From: Ephemerocybe angulata
Lineage: Eukaryota; Basidiomycota; Agaricomycetes; Agaricales; Psathyrellaceae
Direction: 5' to 3'
Assembly (NCBI GenBank): GCA_013368325.1
Contig: JAACJK010000125.1
Location: 89,442-153,441, forward strand
DNA length: 64,000 nucleotides
Shown here: piece after piece, positions 36,976-49,125 of the stretch
How the letters are laid out: each line of letters opens with the position of its first letter
Position numbering within the stretch: the first letter of the stretch is position 1
Notes under the pieces: model-generated
The model's database searches: none
Told to the model about the DNA's origin: nothing
What the model saw: the letters and a program-made list of their open reading frames with translations, nothing else
Translations under genes and position numbers: made by a program

Positions 36976-39623
36976 ATGTTCAATTCACCTCGATCTGGTC
37001 AGAGATATGTTGGAGCAACTACGAACGGTTTTGGGGGAAGCTTTGTAGACGAGAACCCGCTCGCAGCGAGCTCGGTGTATGACGATGGCCTGCAAGATCC
37101 CTGGAGCGCTGCGCCGAGTCCGTCGCCGACGCCCGCGCCACAGAATAATACGGTCTTCAATTCTGTGATAGGTACTTCTGCTTCTCATGTCGTCTTGGGG
37201 CATTGGTGAATTGAGTCAATTCGTGCGTCCTACAGCTGACGCGACCGTGCCTGCGGTTTACCATCGAGCGTTCGCCGCGGTCGATACTGCGGGGTTGGGA
37301 GAGGTTTCAGTGAATGCTCTGTCGAGGGTATTGGCGACGTCCACGCTCCCAGCAGCCACTGTGGATAAGGTATGTCTCGTTTTGGCTTCGAATAGGCGCC
37401 CTGCTAACGGAACGCTTAACCCTTGTTCTTGTTGCGGTGTCCTTCAGATTGTCAACTTGGTCAGCTCGAAGCCACGCGTATCGAAACTCGAGTTCTTCGT
37501 CGCTTTAGCGTTGGTAGCCCAAGCGCAGAATGGCCAAGGTGCGCTCGCTTCTCCGGCTTCGGTTTCCCCGCAACGGTTGGACTCGCCGCTTACGCCATCA
37601 CCATGTTAGATGTGAGCATTGAACAAGTCGCGGCTCTCTCCTCGCAGAACACCCTCCCAGAGCCTATTCTCGACCTGGACAAGCTGCAAGCGACAACATC
37701 TACGTTTGTAGCCCCCACTCCTTACCGACAGAATACCATCCGACCGACACCTGGATACTCAGACGATCCTTGGAGCGTCAACCGCTACGCTAGTTTGCCC
37801 CCTAGCCAGCCCTTCGGCAGCAATACAGGGCTGAACCCCGCCGCGACAGCGAGCACCGTATCGACTGTTGCAGGGACTGGGCTGCCAGATTTCTGGTGGA
37901 AGAGGCAGGAGAATGTGAAGGTTACATTGCTGGGTCAGCAGGGGTTCATTCTGAACCGATATGTGGTCTATGAGATATCGACCGAGGTGAGTACGCGTAA
38001 TCCTGAACTTCCCTCATGTTTCTCTAATGTGTCGAATTAGAGAGGAGATACTGTCGTCCGAAGATATTCGGAATTTACTTTCCTGTGGGACTGCTTGATG
38101 CGTCGATACCCCTTTAGACTGTTCCCAGCTTTGCCACCAAAGCGTATAGGAGGCAAGTTATATGGCAGCCTTTACCGGATTGAATCTGACAATGCGGTTG
38201 CAGCCGACGAGCAGTTCTTGGAGCAAAGAAGGTTTGCCAGTGAACTGTTTACCATTGAAAGAGAAATCTAATGTTGTGTGTACAGGAGAGGGCTGGCAAG
38301 GGCTCTCGCCTTTGTTGTGTGGGTTACTCTAATCCATCTAAGTCGAGACGCGTACTTAATCTTCTCCAGGAACCATCCAATCCTTAAAGACGATGGTGTA
38401 TTGGCCGCGTTCTTGACAGAACAGTCATTTGAAGCGTGGAGAAAGGCCTCTCCCGTGTCGCTCGAGGAGGAGTCGGTGTCGAAGAGGGTCGATAAGGTCG
38501 AGGAAATGTCAATACCCAGCGATTTCGATCAGAAGATTGCGTGAGGCCCTTCCCCATGACTTCCCCCAACGACTTTGGTCCTGATTAGCTTTCTAGGGCA
38601 ATACGGGGAAAGATTAACCCCCTAATTGACCACTGGCAGAGAGTCTGCATTCTCGCAGAGAGGATCATTAAGAGACAGGAAGCCGCTGCGGTACGATTAC
38701 CTCCAGCCTTGCGAAAGTCGTTTCTGCCGACTCACTTTAACTTGCCCATCCTGTCGCCTACGTTGCCCGTCGCATCGCTTCCTGGCTCTCCAACGTCTAT
38801 GATGTCGAACTCTCTGTCCGGGTCGATTTTGGGTTTGTCGATTCCTCCTCCGACGTCGGGCAACCAGGGCGACATGGCGAGACTCACGAACACGCTGAGG
38901 GCGGTAATTGAGGTTGGGGAGCCGTGCTGGAGGGGGGACGATTGTGAGCTGTCGAATGGGGTTAGGGTGGGCCTGGGGAGTGTTGCTCAGCAAGTCCAGA
39001 TACAGTCTGAGCTGTCTGAAAATAGGGTTTGCATCTCTGTTCATGCCCTGTGGTCGGATATACAGCTAAAACCGAGTGCAGACGCGAACTTTAATGGATT
39101 CAACGCTTGAATCTCTGAAGGTACGTCACTTTCCTTCCTCCTTCGCGATGTATCTCATGAGGAAGTTTGTAGAGCCAACGCGATCTATATCTTGCGACGA
39201 GAGACCTTTTCATTCGTCATGATCGGCTTGCTATCGATCAGGTTGAACGGTTGAAAAAGAGAATCGAGACAAACTCAGTTAAACTAGATGGTATTCGTGC
39301 GGCGCAGAAGGACGGTTGGGCCGAGGAGGTGGAGCGCTTTACCGGGTTGATAGAGCGGGACCAGGCGACCGTCGCTGCTCAATTGAGCAGAAGAGTCTTT
39401 ATCCGTGTCTGGTAAGCTTCTTCGCATTCACTTCGGTTCTTAGTACTGATTGTCCTCTTCTAGCTTATGGCACGAACTCCGAGTTGTCCTCCACAATCGG
39501 GAAAATACTCTTGTGACTCAAGCGGTGCAAAACTTTGCTCGGGAGGAGCGACACTATTCAGAGAATGTGTCGCATATTTGGAAGGCGTTGGAGGAAGCTA
39601 CAGCGAATATGCCTTATGAGTAA
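36976..39623 (+). CDS. MVP1: Sorting nexin Mvp1 (SNX8 type)
   Basis: A PX-BAR protein of endosomal membranes that helps retrograde and vacuolar sorting. From ATG 36976, many short exons run to TAA 39621-39623. The N-terminus is disordered. A helical EH/EF-like segment follows (VPAVYHRAFAAVD to KPRVSKLEFFVALALVAQ). The PX domain starts VKVTLLGQQGFILNRYVVYE and has the phosphoinositide-binding RRYSEF, LPPKRIG and RRGLARALAFVVNHP. A BAR-like helical region follows (AIRGKINPLIDHWQRVCILAER, SQRDLYLATRDLFIRHDRLA, VERLKKRIETNSVKL). The chain ends with WKALEEATANMPYE. The order of domains and the length match fungal Mvp1. Confidence 0.88.
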
Positions 39624-39862
39624 TGTGTTTCACCGCTCCATTCGACTTTACGCTATGCCATTGTCATGACACTTGACGACCTGCGATGACTATGCTATCT
39701 ATACCTCTTTTTTGGCTAATGTATACCTTCCAACGGGACAGAAACGTGGATCATGGACAGCAATTTCATTAACATATTTCAAAAGCGACGATGGAAGCGA
39801 CAATACGACGAGGGGAGGAGAGTAGGGTTGGATGGTGGTACTGTCTGAGTACATTTGGTGCC

Positions 39863-41101
39863 CTACATTCGAGATCTGCAAGTCCAAGAAAGGGCATGAT
39901 GTCCGCTACTTCCGCAGAAAGAGCAGCAATGAAGCCTCCAATTTCCGTGGTCGCACCGTATGCCCGCGCGATTGAATGCCATGCAGACGTTCTTGTTCAA
40001 GGATCGGTCGAACAGATTGCTAGAGCCCGTCGATTTTTTCCTTGCCCAGTAATCTTTTCCGTCAGGCAGGGTTTTCGGGTGCTTGAAGACGTCATGTTCT
40101 TCCACCGAGTGTCCGCGATGGGCACAGAGGATGCATATGTCTTTGTCATAGTCTCGTTGGCATTGTCGATATCCTTCTTCATACGCAGGGCGGTCGAAGG
40201 AAGGTGTGCGAGCCCGAGCGTCCCTGATCTGCTTCTCTTGTTGCTTCCAGAATTCATACATCTCGATGCTGTCGCCCCGGCTCGTGAAGAAGGCATGGTG
40301 TGCGACTGCCCAGTCACTGTAGGTGGTTGAGCCGGGAGAATCCAACAACGCGTAGGCCTGATTGTGGTTCTCGGCGCATTCGGTGTACTGCTCGAAGTTC
40401 TCGCATGTTTCGGATGTCATCCCCGCATCTACGAGGGTATCATCCTTGGAGGCTAAGATTTCGTTGACATCCCAGTGCTCCAGGGCGGCAGCAGCGTCTC
40501 CGCGCAATGCCTTATGGTTTCGGATGACATTCAGCGCCTTGTTTGAGTACCAAGTAATAGGGAGTGGTTGCCTGGACTCTGCTAGTAGCAATGCGGCGGT
40601 GAACTTGGGTTCAATGGCTTGGCTTTGAACGTCCGGCTCGTATTTCATGGATTTCAGCGGCGGTTCCGATCCAGAACGAGAACAATCGAAGCCATCCGCC
40701 TTCCTCTTCAACGGACGGCCAGTAAATCTTTGAACGAGCTCCAGAACGAGGTACTTGGGCATGAGGTCCTTGTAGGCGTCATACATCATCGGCTCCGTGA
40801 GCAAGGCTTTCTCTTCCTCGTCAATAGTGATCATCGAGGCTGCGTCGTCGTTTTCGTCGAAGCCTTCCTGTCCCGCGCAGAGTTTCGCGTATTTGCGCTG
40901 CATACGGATTCCGTTCTCCCTTTCGATGGCACAGTTCTTCTCTAGTCTGTCTTTCAAGGATAGACTTTTGAAAAACTGGATGATCGAAAAGGTGGTGTGG
41001 GTCTTCCTTCTTCGCTCTGGAGCGTTGGCTGCCCATGGACTGGCAGGAGGTAGATACTGGGGGAGCCGTGGGTCGTGTATGTTGCTTATAGAGGAAGACA
41101 T
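39863..41101 (-). CDS. Stand-alone DIRS-gag-like zinc-knuckle protein
   Basis: One uninterrupted frame of 412 residues starts MSSSISNIHDPRLPQYLPP; an upstream in-frame Met at 41191 is possible. The C-terminus has a zinc knuckle CILCAHRGHSVEEH. It is followed by a Cys/His block (CMAFNRAGIRCDHG, HCCSFCGSSGHHALSWTC) that closely matches the tail of the gag protein at 53148-54440 (CGAWNISGKASQYCRHN, HACSFCGKSEHHALSWTC). The middle is helical, charged and otherwise unrecognised, with a probable nuclear-type basic run PLKRKADG. No RT, RNase H or recombinase lies next to it. It is either a solo remnant of a DIRS-type element kept intact by chance or a captured gag gene. Function unknown. Confidence 0.7.
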   Translation of the reverse strand: MSSSISNIHDPRLPQYLPPASPWAANAPERRRKTHTTFSIIQFFKSLSLKDRLEKNCAIERENGIRMQRKYAKLCAGQEGFDENDDAASMITIDEEEKALLTEPMMYDAYKDLMPKYLVLELVQRFTGRPLKRKADGFDCSRSGSEPPLKSMKYEPDVQSQAIEPKFTAALLLAESRQPLPITWYSNKALNVIRNHKALRGDAAAALEHWDVNEILASKDDTLVDAGMTSETCENFEQYTECAENHNQAYALLDSPGSTTYSDWAVAHHAFFTSRGDSIEMYEFWKQQEKQIRDARARTPSFDRPAYEEGYRQCQRDYDKDICILCAHRGHSVEEHDVFKHPKTLPDGKDYWARKKSTGSSNLFDRSLNKNVCMAFNRAGIRCDHGNWRLHCCSFCGSSGHHALSWTCRSRM

Positions 41102-42062
41102 TAGTGAGAAAGAAAAGTACAAGAACGGGGAAGAGATGAAAAGATGGAAAAGATGTGCGCAAGAGGAAGCTCGATCACTTTCGCTCGGCACTGGATGCCG
41201 GCCGGCGCCCGATAGCCCCTACGCCGCGCGCGCCTATTTCTCTCGTATTCTGGTGCCGTTTTGGCGCTATAACACTCAGAGCCGTAAAGAGCTTGATGAA
41301 AGACGCATTCACCTTCCGCATAGTAAGCGTCCCACAAGGATGGATCATGGACTACCGTGATAATGCAGCTTGTCGCCCTCCATTTCGGGCTTCCGCCATG
41401 TCGACTGGCACTGTCTGGCAGCCACTTTACATAAGTAAGGTTGAGGAACCCCAAGCAAGTCTCTTTCCAAAAAGTTTTACCTGAAAACTCCCCAAATCAT
41501 GCGTTTAAGCTCCAATAGCATGGATACTTTGGCAGAGTTGCTCACGTTCGCATCGATCACGATAGATGTTCACTCAAGAGTCAAGGTCTGTTTCGCTAGC
41601 AGACCTTGGCCCAACGCACACTTTGAAGAGTACCTGTGAGTTGGAGTCCTGACCCCATGGCTTAAGGAGACAATCCCATGGAAGGCGAAAAAAGCAGGGC
41701 GTTCAACTCCCAAAGCGCATGATTGTCCATACCGGATGTCATTCAGAAGGGGACTATCCAAGCTACAACCAAGCTAGTAAAAAGATATGCGTAGCCTTTC
41801 GTAACATTGTTTTTACAACCCAAGGCTTCGGCTCTACTTCGATCAGGAACCAAGCAAGTAATTGGAGAGATCAAGGTATTTGCATAATATGCAGAACCCA
41901 TTTTAACTTTGCACGTCTGCTGACTGCGATTGGTACGAGCGGGATGGCATATCTCTTGATCCGGATTACCAATCAAGCCATCAGCATTTCGCCACGACTG
42001 TTGCAACGCATGCATTGAGCCTAGCTTTGCTTCAACTCTGAATTTGCCCACAACCGCCCGTC
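41102..42062. other. Divergent promoter region between gag-like gene and coatomer epsilon gene
   Basis: About 960 bases upstream of both neighbours. Open frames are short and overlapping. I see no motif, repeat or RNA gene. Confidence 0.5.
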
Positions 42063-43143
42063 ATGGAATCATCAGAAATCTACTACGTGAAGCAGCAATT
42101 CATTCTAGGTGATATTATATACACTATCCATAGGGATTATCCTCTGAACACAATCACAGGAGCCTACAAGGCGCTTCTCGATATACCCCTCCCCGATGAG
42201 AACTCTCCGGACTACACTGCGGCGCTTCTCTACAAAGCGCGATCCCACATAGCGCTCAATGACACACAGTCCGCATTGAAGCTTATACCCCAAGAATCTG
42301 AGAATATCGCCTTGAAGGCCGTCGCGTCCCTAGCGCGATACGTCGGTGCAGCAGATGATGCGAGCAAAGATGCAGCCCTGGAAGAGCTTCGCGACCTTTC
42401 CGTCGAGATCGAGGATGAATCAGAAGGAACGGATAGGGAGAAAGCACTTGTGCGTGTACTAGCAGGAACAGCATTCGCAAGGGCAGGGGAAGTTGAGGAG
42501 GCCTTGGAGACTTTGGGAACCGAGACGGAAGATCTGGAAGCGTATGTGCACCCGCTCGTTCACTCGTATATATTTCTTGACATCTTCCTAGTGTTTCAGT
42601 TATCGTTCAACTTTACCTTTCTATCAACCGGCCAGACTTGGCCAAGAAGCAGTTTGACCGCTCTAAGCGTTGGGCAGAGGACGATCTTCTGCTTCAACTG
42701 ATTGAATCGAACATTGGTCTCGTTACTGGGAAAGACGGGTACTCAAATTCACAATCGTTCTATACTGAACAATTGGCGAACCCATCGATGTCTTCTCCTC
42801 ACCTCCTCACCGCTCGTGGTGTTACCCGCCTTCTGCGAAATGAAATTCAGGAAGCGAAGTCAGACCTTGAAGAATCCCTGCAGCAGAACAAGACTGATGC
42901 GGAGACACTCGCGGCGGTCGTCGTTGCAGGGGGTTTGGGAGGGTTGAAGAAGAATGAGACAGAGGAATACTGGAGGTGCGCTGACCATGCCTCCCCATTC
43001 CAAATCAGTGCTCACACGTGGCGATTAGCCAATTGGCATCGCAGTACCCGGAGCACCCCTTCGTTGTCGACGTCAACCAGAAAGCCCTGTCCTTCGACGA
43101 ACTTGTTGGGAAGCTCCCCGTGCCCCCTCCCATCTCGGTATAA
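42063..43143 (+). CDS. SEC28: Coatomer subunit epsilon
   Basis: Part of the COPI coat that drives Golgi-to-ER vesicle transport; the epsilon subunit is a TPR-like solenoid that binds alpha-COP. ATG 42063 begins MESSEIYYVKQQFILGDIIYT. The first exon ends at EDLEA near 42541. After an intron the chain resumes VSVIVQLYLSINRPDLAKKQ, then LLTARGVTRLLRNEIQEAKS and TLAAVVVAGGLGGLKKNE. A second intron leads to the short last exon, QLASQYPEHPFVVDVNQKA, ending at TAA 43141-43143. About 300 residues, the normal length. All helices expected for the TPR array are present. Confidence 0.92.
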
Positions 43144-43894
43144 TCCCTTGTGTTGTCATTGCTTGATGTCCAACTTCGGTTCCACTACAACAATTTACGA
43201 TGATGATGGCAGGAAATTACACAATGCCCAGTATTGTCTTTGCCCGCCCAGGGAGCCGGCCCAACGTTCCCAAGAACTCCTCGAGGAGATTCCGCCGATG
43301 CATTGTCCTCACTCATGGACCTTGAGAATGTCCGCCACCATCGAAGCTCGTCCTCGCTGTTGATTCCCCTTTAACGTATATTGATCTGATACGGACGTAC
43401 ATACCGACTGCCATCAGGTCATCCCGAGTGCCCGGGATGCCGCTGAACGAAAAGGCCGACGCGGAGCTCAGTCTTTTCAATCTTTGGCAGGCAGATATCG
43501 CACATGGTCACCTTAGATAGATGCAACTCGAACTATAAACTCGACCGGGGCACAACAAGATGTGGAATTGAATATCGGAGGGTGAAGCTCGGTGCTATCT
43601 GGTAGGTTCTCTTCCCTGGCCGTACCTTCCGATGTTCGTTCATTGCTGAGACTCGGATACGGATATAGGCGCCTTATTCGCCTTAGGTTCACGTCAAGGT
43701 TGCGTCAAGGCCTTCTCAGCGAATCGCAGCGCGTGTAATGTTTTGAAAGTCAGAACCGTGGGCCATGCTTGCTGTCACCCTGGAAGCATCTGACCAGGAG
43801 TTAATTTCGGCTCCCAATCTTGGCCCTCCATGCGTCCTATAAATTGAGGCTCGGGGAGCTGGGATCGCCACCTCAAACCCCACATCTCAAGCCC
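43144..43894. other. Intergenic region with a possible coding remnant
   Basis: About 750 bases between coatomer epsilon and the Ppo oxygenase. Around 43340-43516 one plus frame reads smoothly: LVLAVDSPLTYIDLIRTYI, then RVPGMPLNEKADAELSLFN and LWQADIAHGHLR. Just upstream another frame is Ser-rich and acidic. This looks like an exon of a real or decayed gene, but I cannot name the family or find a start. The final 150 bases are the Ppo promoter, with a TATAAATTG-like box near 43840. Confidence 0.4.
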
Positions 43895-46800
43895 ATGTCT
43901 TCCATTAAGCGCATGTCTACGTTGTTTCGTGGCAAGAGCTCGACGGTGCGCTCGTTTTACTTGTAGATTCAGTACTATTGACTGACGCATTGAAACACAG
44001 GCTCAGTCAGCATCCACCTCGCCTGTTAACCCTACCGAGCCCTCGCAGAGCGGGACAATACCTACTCCTGTCCAAGACTCGAATGCAAAGGCAGACGCAG
44101 AGACAATCAAGACCTTCGATGATTTCCAAGCAAAGGTGCTTTGTGTTGCTTCCCCTTCCAGAGCATTATCATTGACGATGTTACCATCTAGGTGAAGAAA
44201 GGGGGTACTTTCGACTTCAGCACATCTGGTCTTGTAAGGAACTAGAACCACTTCATACTTGATTCTTGCTGATCCCAGTTACAGTCTGCTGTTCTCGATC
44301 TCGTCAGAAACAAAGGCTCGATTGATGATAGGAAGCTGCTTGTAAGTCTTGGAGAACCTGTTTCTTACCTGAATACTCATTATAGGTACTCAAAGTTGGA
44401 GCATGCTCTCACCTTCGTTGCTCGGATGGAAGATGGACCTATGGCACAAACTATCAGGAACAAGATCATCCAGCTTCGTAAGTTCTCGACTTCTCGACTT
44501 CTCCCTTGTTTTCTCATTCACTCGTCTATTCAGTTTATAACGACCTCACGCATCCCGCTGCTACCAGTATCAGCAACAAGTACGCTTGGAGGACAGCTGA
44601 CGGGTCATATAACAACATCGACGTACCGGAGATGGGCAAGGTGCTGCGTTTCTGCACAGTTCACCGTTCAAAGTCCATCAGCTGACCGTTCCCTGAATAG
44701 GCTGGGACACCCTATTCCCGCTCCGTTCAGCAAACCCATGCACTGCCCAAGAACAAGCTGCCCGATCCTGGTCTCATCTTCGACACGTGAGTGACTTATT
44801 CACTTCCGACAGGAGGCGTACTCATATGGGGTCGATCTCCAGTCTTCTAAAACGCGAAGGGGTATGCATTCAAAGTTCATTTAATCTTTGCCTCCTAACC
44901 AAGTATGGTCGTTACAGTTTAAGGAACATCCTGGTGGGCTGTCCTCTCTTATGTTCGCATTCGCTGCGCTGGTCATCCATAGGTGGGTTTGGTTGAACAA
45001 GTGACCCAAGACCACCTTCTGAAAGTCATTTTCTTATCTTCAGCGTTTTCCGAACCTCGCATCGTGACCCCAATATCAATGAGACGTCGTCGTATGTCGA
45101 TCTTGGTCCTCTGTATGGAAACAGCGTTGAGGATCAGAACCGCATCCGAGTCCGGGACGGATATGGTACCCTGCACCCCGATGTCTTCTCGGAAGACAGG
45201 TTGCTGTTGCTTCCTCCGGCAGTCTGCACGCTGCTCGTCTTGTTCAATCGGAACCACAACGTATGTTGTCGCCTACATTCTACTCGTTCCACTGCTGACG
45301 GGAATTTACATCTTAGTACATTGCTGCTAAGTTACTAGAGATCAATGAGAGGGGCAACTGGGTGGACCCCAAGACACTCTCCCCTGACGTTCCCGCGTCC
45401 AAGGCAAAGTTGATCGCGCAGGACGAGGAAATCTTCCAAACTGCCCGACTGGTCAATTGCGGATGGTTTGGATCTGGTCAGTGACCCTCTTCTCATAGTC
45501 CTGCCACTTGAATTGATCAACCTCCGTATAGTTGTCTTCTCGGACTACTTCTCCTGCATCCTCGGATTAGTCCGAGAGGGAAGTAACTGGAGTTTGAGTC
45601 CTTTCGAGGTAGGTTAATGAATCTAATTCATATTTCCCTCTATCGCCTGATGAATGCACTATCAGGAAATTCGCCTCGATGATCATACCTTGTTTGAACG
45701 TGGAAAAGGCAACGTTTGTAGCGTCGAGGTAAGGTCACACATCCTTGCATCGACTGAATTGTGGGCTAATGTTAAACTACCTCCAGTTTAACTGTCTCTA
45801 TCGCTGGCATGCTACCACTAGCCGTGAGGACGAGAAGTATACAGAGGGAGTCTTCAACCATCTCTTCGATGGAAAGCCCGTCGCAGAGGTCAACGCCAAT
45901 GACTTCAAGATGGCGGCATACAAGGTTCAGCAAACTCAGAAGGAGCCCACATCATGGACTTTCGGCGGGTAAGCTGAGTGCTACTTCTCCCTTATCGAAC
46001 GCCTCTGACCGGAAGTAGGTTGAAGCGACAGGAAGATGGGAGCTTCTCCGATGCCGAGCTCGCCAACTTCCTTCACAATGCGTAAGTGACATTTAGCTTT
46101 ACCTTTTGAGGTCGAGACTAAATCTGCGTTAGCACTGAGCACCCTGCGGGAGCATTTGGTGCCCGACACACTCCTCGTACGTCAACGCATGCGGCTATGC
46201 ACGATATGCATGACCCCTCATCTGAATTCTCTAGCCGTCATGAGGCTCAACGAAATCATGGGCATTGAGTTGAACCGAAAGTGGGGTGTTTGCTCTCTCA
46301 ATGAGTTCCGCAAGGTACGTATACGCTTGGCAGATTATTTTAACTGGCGAGCTGATACTTGTTTACCTTAACCCAGTATCTCGGATTGAAGAGTGCGCGT
46401 CTAAATCTATCATCAACCAATATTTACTGACACACCCGAGCAGCATACTCGAGCTTCTTGGAGTGGAATTCCAACCCAGAGATCGCCCGTGCGGCCGAGC
46501 TGCTGTACGGCGACATAGAGAACCTCGAGCTCTACACCGGCCTTCAAGCAGAAGAAGCCAAGCCTTTCGTCGATGGTGCTGGATTGTGTCCAGGTACGAG
46601 AAATGCTTCATAAAATATATCGGTAAGCTCACATTACTTTCCACTGTCCAGGGTACACCGTCAGTCGCGCCATCCTCAGCGACGCTATTGCCCTTACTCG
46701 TGGAGACCGCTTCTTCACACACGACTTTACTCCTTACAATCTTACTGCTTGGGGTTTCCAGGACTGCCAACGCGATCCTAATGCCTTTGGCTTCGGAAGC

Positions 46801-48674
46801 ACCCTCGGCAGGCTCTTCCTGAGGACGCTCCCACACCACTACACGGAAAACAGCGTCTACACCTTCTTCCCGTTGATGACTCCTGGGTCCATGAAGGTCC
46901 ACCTGAAGAAGCTCAACCTTCTTAATGAATACGACCTTTCTCGCCCCAAAGAGCAGTCCGAGGCTATCGTCATCAAAGACCAGGATACCATCCTTGCCAC
47001 GTTGAAGGACACCACAGCGTTCTCGACTCCCTACAGTGCTAAGGCGGCCCGAATTATTGAAGGCAAAGGGTATGTTATGCGTTTCGCAGAACTTGTCCTT
47101 GAAGGTTTCTGAGTCCTGACTTTTCATTTCTTAGATTCTATCCTACTGGTAACAGCAACGACCAGAAGATCGTCACTGACGCTTTGAGCGGGTCCCCTGA
47201 GCTCGTTCGCAAGATCGGCGACTACTTCTACTCGACGACGAACAAGCTCTTGGCGAACGGCTCCTTCACTCTCGTGGGTGGTAAGACCAATGGAGTTGAC
47301 GTCGTCCGGAGGGTCCTCCGCGTTGCACCCGTTACCTGGCTTGCGAACCTCGTAAGTGCGCCGAATATCTCTTTTGCGCTACCTCTCATAGTTCTATAGG
47401 CTGGAATCAGCCTCAAGTCTACGCCCGATGGCGAGGGCGACTATACTCCAGATGAGCTCTTCGACGTTCTTTCTGACATATATTCGTACGTACAATGGCC
47501 ACTGGAGACAAGGACATGATTAACTCTGAATCCGCCTTGTGTATCCAGATTCGTTTTCCTGAATATAGAGCCCGCGAAGGTCATGGTCACTCAAGCCAGG
47601 ATCAAGAAGAACATGCCCAAGTTGATGGATCGCATTACGGACAACTTGGGGCTAGCTAACGGGACGAAGGCACGCAGTTGTTCTCGCTCGACTTTGACAT
47701 TCCTCTCATCCTATACACGCACCTGCTTCAATAGGTCACCGTTAACGGTATCATGTCTACGCTTTTCAAGCACAAGAAGCCCGAGCACCATGAGGTCATC
47801 CATCGCTTGACTGAGAACGCTTTCTACAAGGACCGCTATGCCCTTGCAAACACAATCTTAGCAATCCTCGTCGTCGGAAACGCTGAGCTATCCTTGGCTG
47901 CTACCAATGCTGTCGACCTCTACTTAGATCAGGCGAAGGATCTACAGCCTTTGGCCGCCACGAACGACGCCTCAAAGCTCCTGAATCACGTCTACGAAGC
48001 GCTCCGTAAGTTTGGCCCATGTCTCGTCGGCCTAGATTTCCTCCTAACACTTCGACTACAGGATTGGCCCCGCCTTTCGCTGGTGTCTACCGAGAGGCTA
48101 CCACAGACCAAACCGTGGCTGGGCGCAGCTTCCAGAAGGGAGACCGCCTCTTCTTGGACATCTTCGCGGCTAATCAGCAGAAGGTAAGTCGCCTAATTCT
48201 TGTGCCCTTCAACCGATGCTGAAATAAGCGCCGGCCGTTCAGACAGGACCAAGCATCTCTAAGCCTGCCCAAGACCTTCTGAGGGCTGAAGGAGCATTCG
48301 AGTGAGTGAATTTGAATTGAAATTTACTATATCCTGAAAATTCGATGAAAGGTACCTTGGTGAACCATTGACTGTCGAAATAATGTCCCAGATCTTGCGC
48401 GCCGTCTTCGAGAAGAAGGACTTGGCCCGTGCGCCTGGAGACTCTGGACGCATCCAACGGTCAGTTTTGACGCTTCTGGTCGTCTATCAAACACTTCTGA
48501 ATCCCTTCCAGATTCCAAGACGCATCTCGTCCTGAGTGTCACTACGCATATCTCAACCATGGGCACTCTATCGCTGAATGGCCGACCTCCCTCACGATTA
48601 TGGTGTGTTTGATGACACTGCCACCCCAATATCCGTTTGGAAGCTGACAAATACTTTCCCAGCATTCAACTTGA
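43895..48674 (+). CDS. Psi-producing oxygenase (Ppo; linoleate dioxygenase) with degenerate P450 domain
   Basis: A fatty-acid heme dioxygenase fused to a P450-like domain that makes oxylipin signals from linoleate. It starts MSSIKRMSTLFRGKSST at 43895 and has many (roughly 20) small exons, about 1,050 residues. The peroxidase half has FRTSHRDPNINETSSYVDL and GPLYGNSVEDQNRIR, then LYRWHATTS with the expected catalytic Tyr, and NEIMGIELNRKWG. The P450 half has VVGNAELSLAATNAVDLYLDQ, a YEALRLAPPFAGVYR-type ExxR (Glu-Ala-Leu-Arg) helix and GRSFQKGDRLFLDIFAANQQK. At the heme-binding loop, where active enzymes have Cys before LGE, the spliced sequence is EGAFEYLGE (junction 48301/48352), so the thiolate ligand is Tyr. 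The P450 step is therefore probably dead, as in PpoC-type 10-dioxygenases. The last exon is CATTCAACTTGA at 48663-48674, only 6 bp before a retroelement. Confidence 0.85.
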
Positions 48675-48680
48675 TGGCAG
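48629..48680 (+). repeat. 52-bp flanking direct repeat, left copy (end of ppo)
   Basis: Identical over 52 bases to 52854-52905. This copy covers the 3' part of the last ppo intron, the terminal exon with its stop codon and 6 bp beyond. It abuts the retroelement end at 48681. Because the left copy belongs to the ppo gene, the right copy is the duplicate. Confidence 0.93.
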
Positions 48681-48903
48681 TCTATGTAGCTGTATGCGCG
48701 TGATTGAGCCATGTGGGTAAACCGAATCAGCATGAACATGTATAGGCTACCTAAGATAACATACAGCAACAGACGATCAGGCTCAATACAGAAGTTCGGT
48801 GGATACCAAGTGTATCCGACGATTTTTGGGTGCAAATCCCGGAGGGATTGCGACTCGAAACTCTTGACTGAGTCTGCGAGATGTCCAGAACCTGAGTGGC
48901 ACA
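48681..48903 (-). repeat. B2 terminal repeat of the Ngaro-like element
   Basis: 223 bp, identical by eye to 49126-49348 in the same orientation. It forms the outer 3' end of the element and touches the left 52-bp repeat. Confidence 0.92.
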
Positions 48904-49125
48904 GGGTGGGTGGGACAACTCGAAGCACAAGGCACAGACAAGAGCGTCGAGTGACAGACAGAGGGATGGTGGGCGGGGAAAAGAAAAGCAGAGTGAGCGA
49001 AATACTGCGGTTGATGCAGATTTCGCGGCGTGGAGAGAGGCAAGAAGGGTTCGCCTCTCTCCCGCTTTGTCAGCACATAGACGACCTGCTCGGTTCGTCT
49101 CATGCTTCAACTCCCGAGAGAACAA
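48904..49125 (-). repeat. A2 segment between B1 and B2
   Basis: 222 bp of sequence between the two B repeats, pyrimidine-rich on the element's sense strand. In a complete Ngaro-type element it would be duplicated as A1 upstream of gag. No second copy is present in this window, consistent with 5' truncation. Confidence 0.75.
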
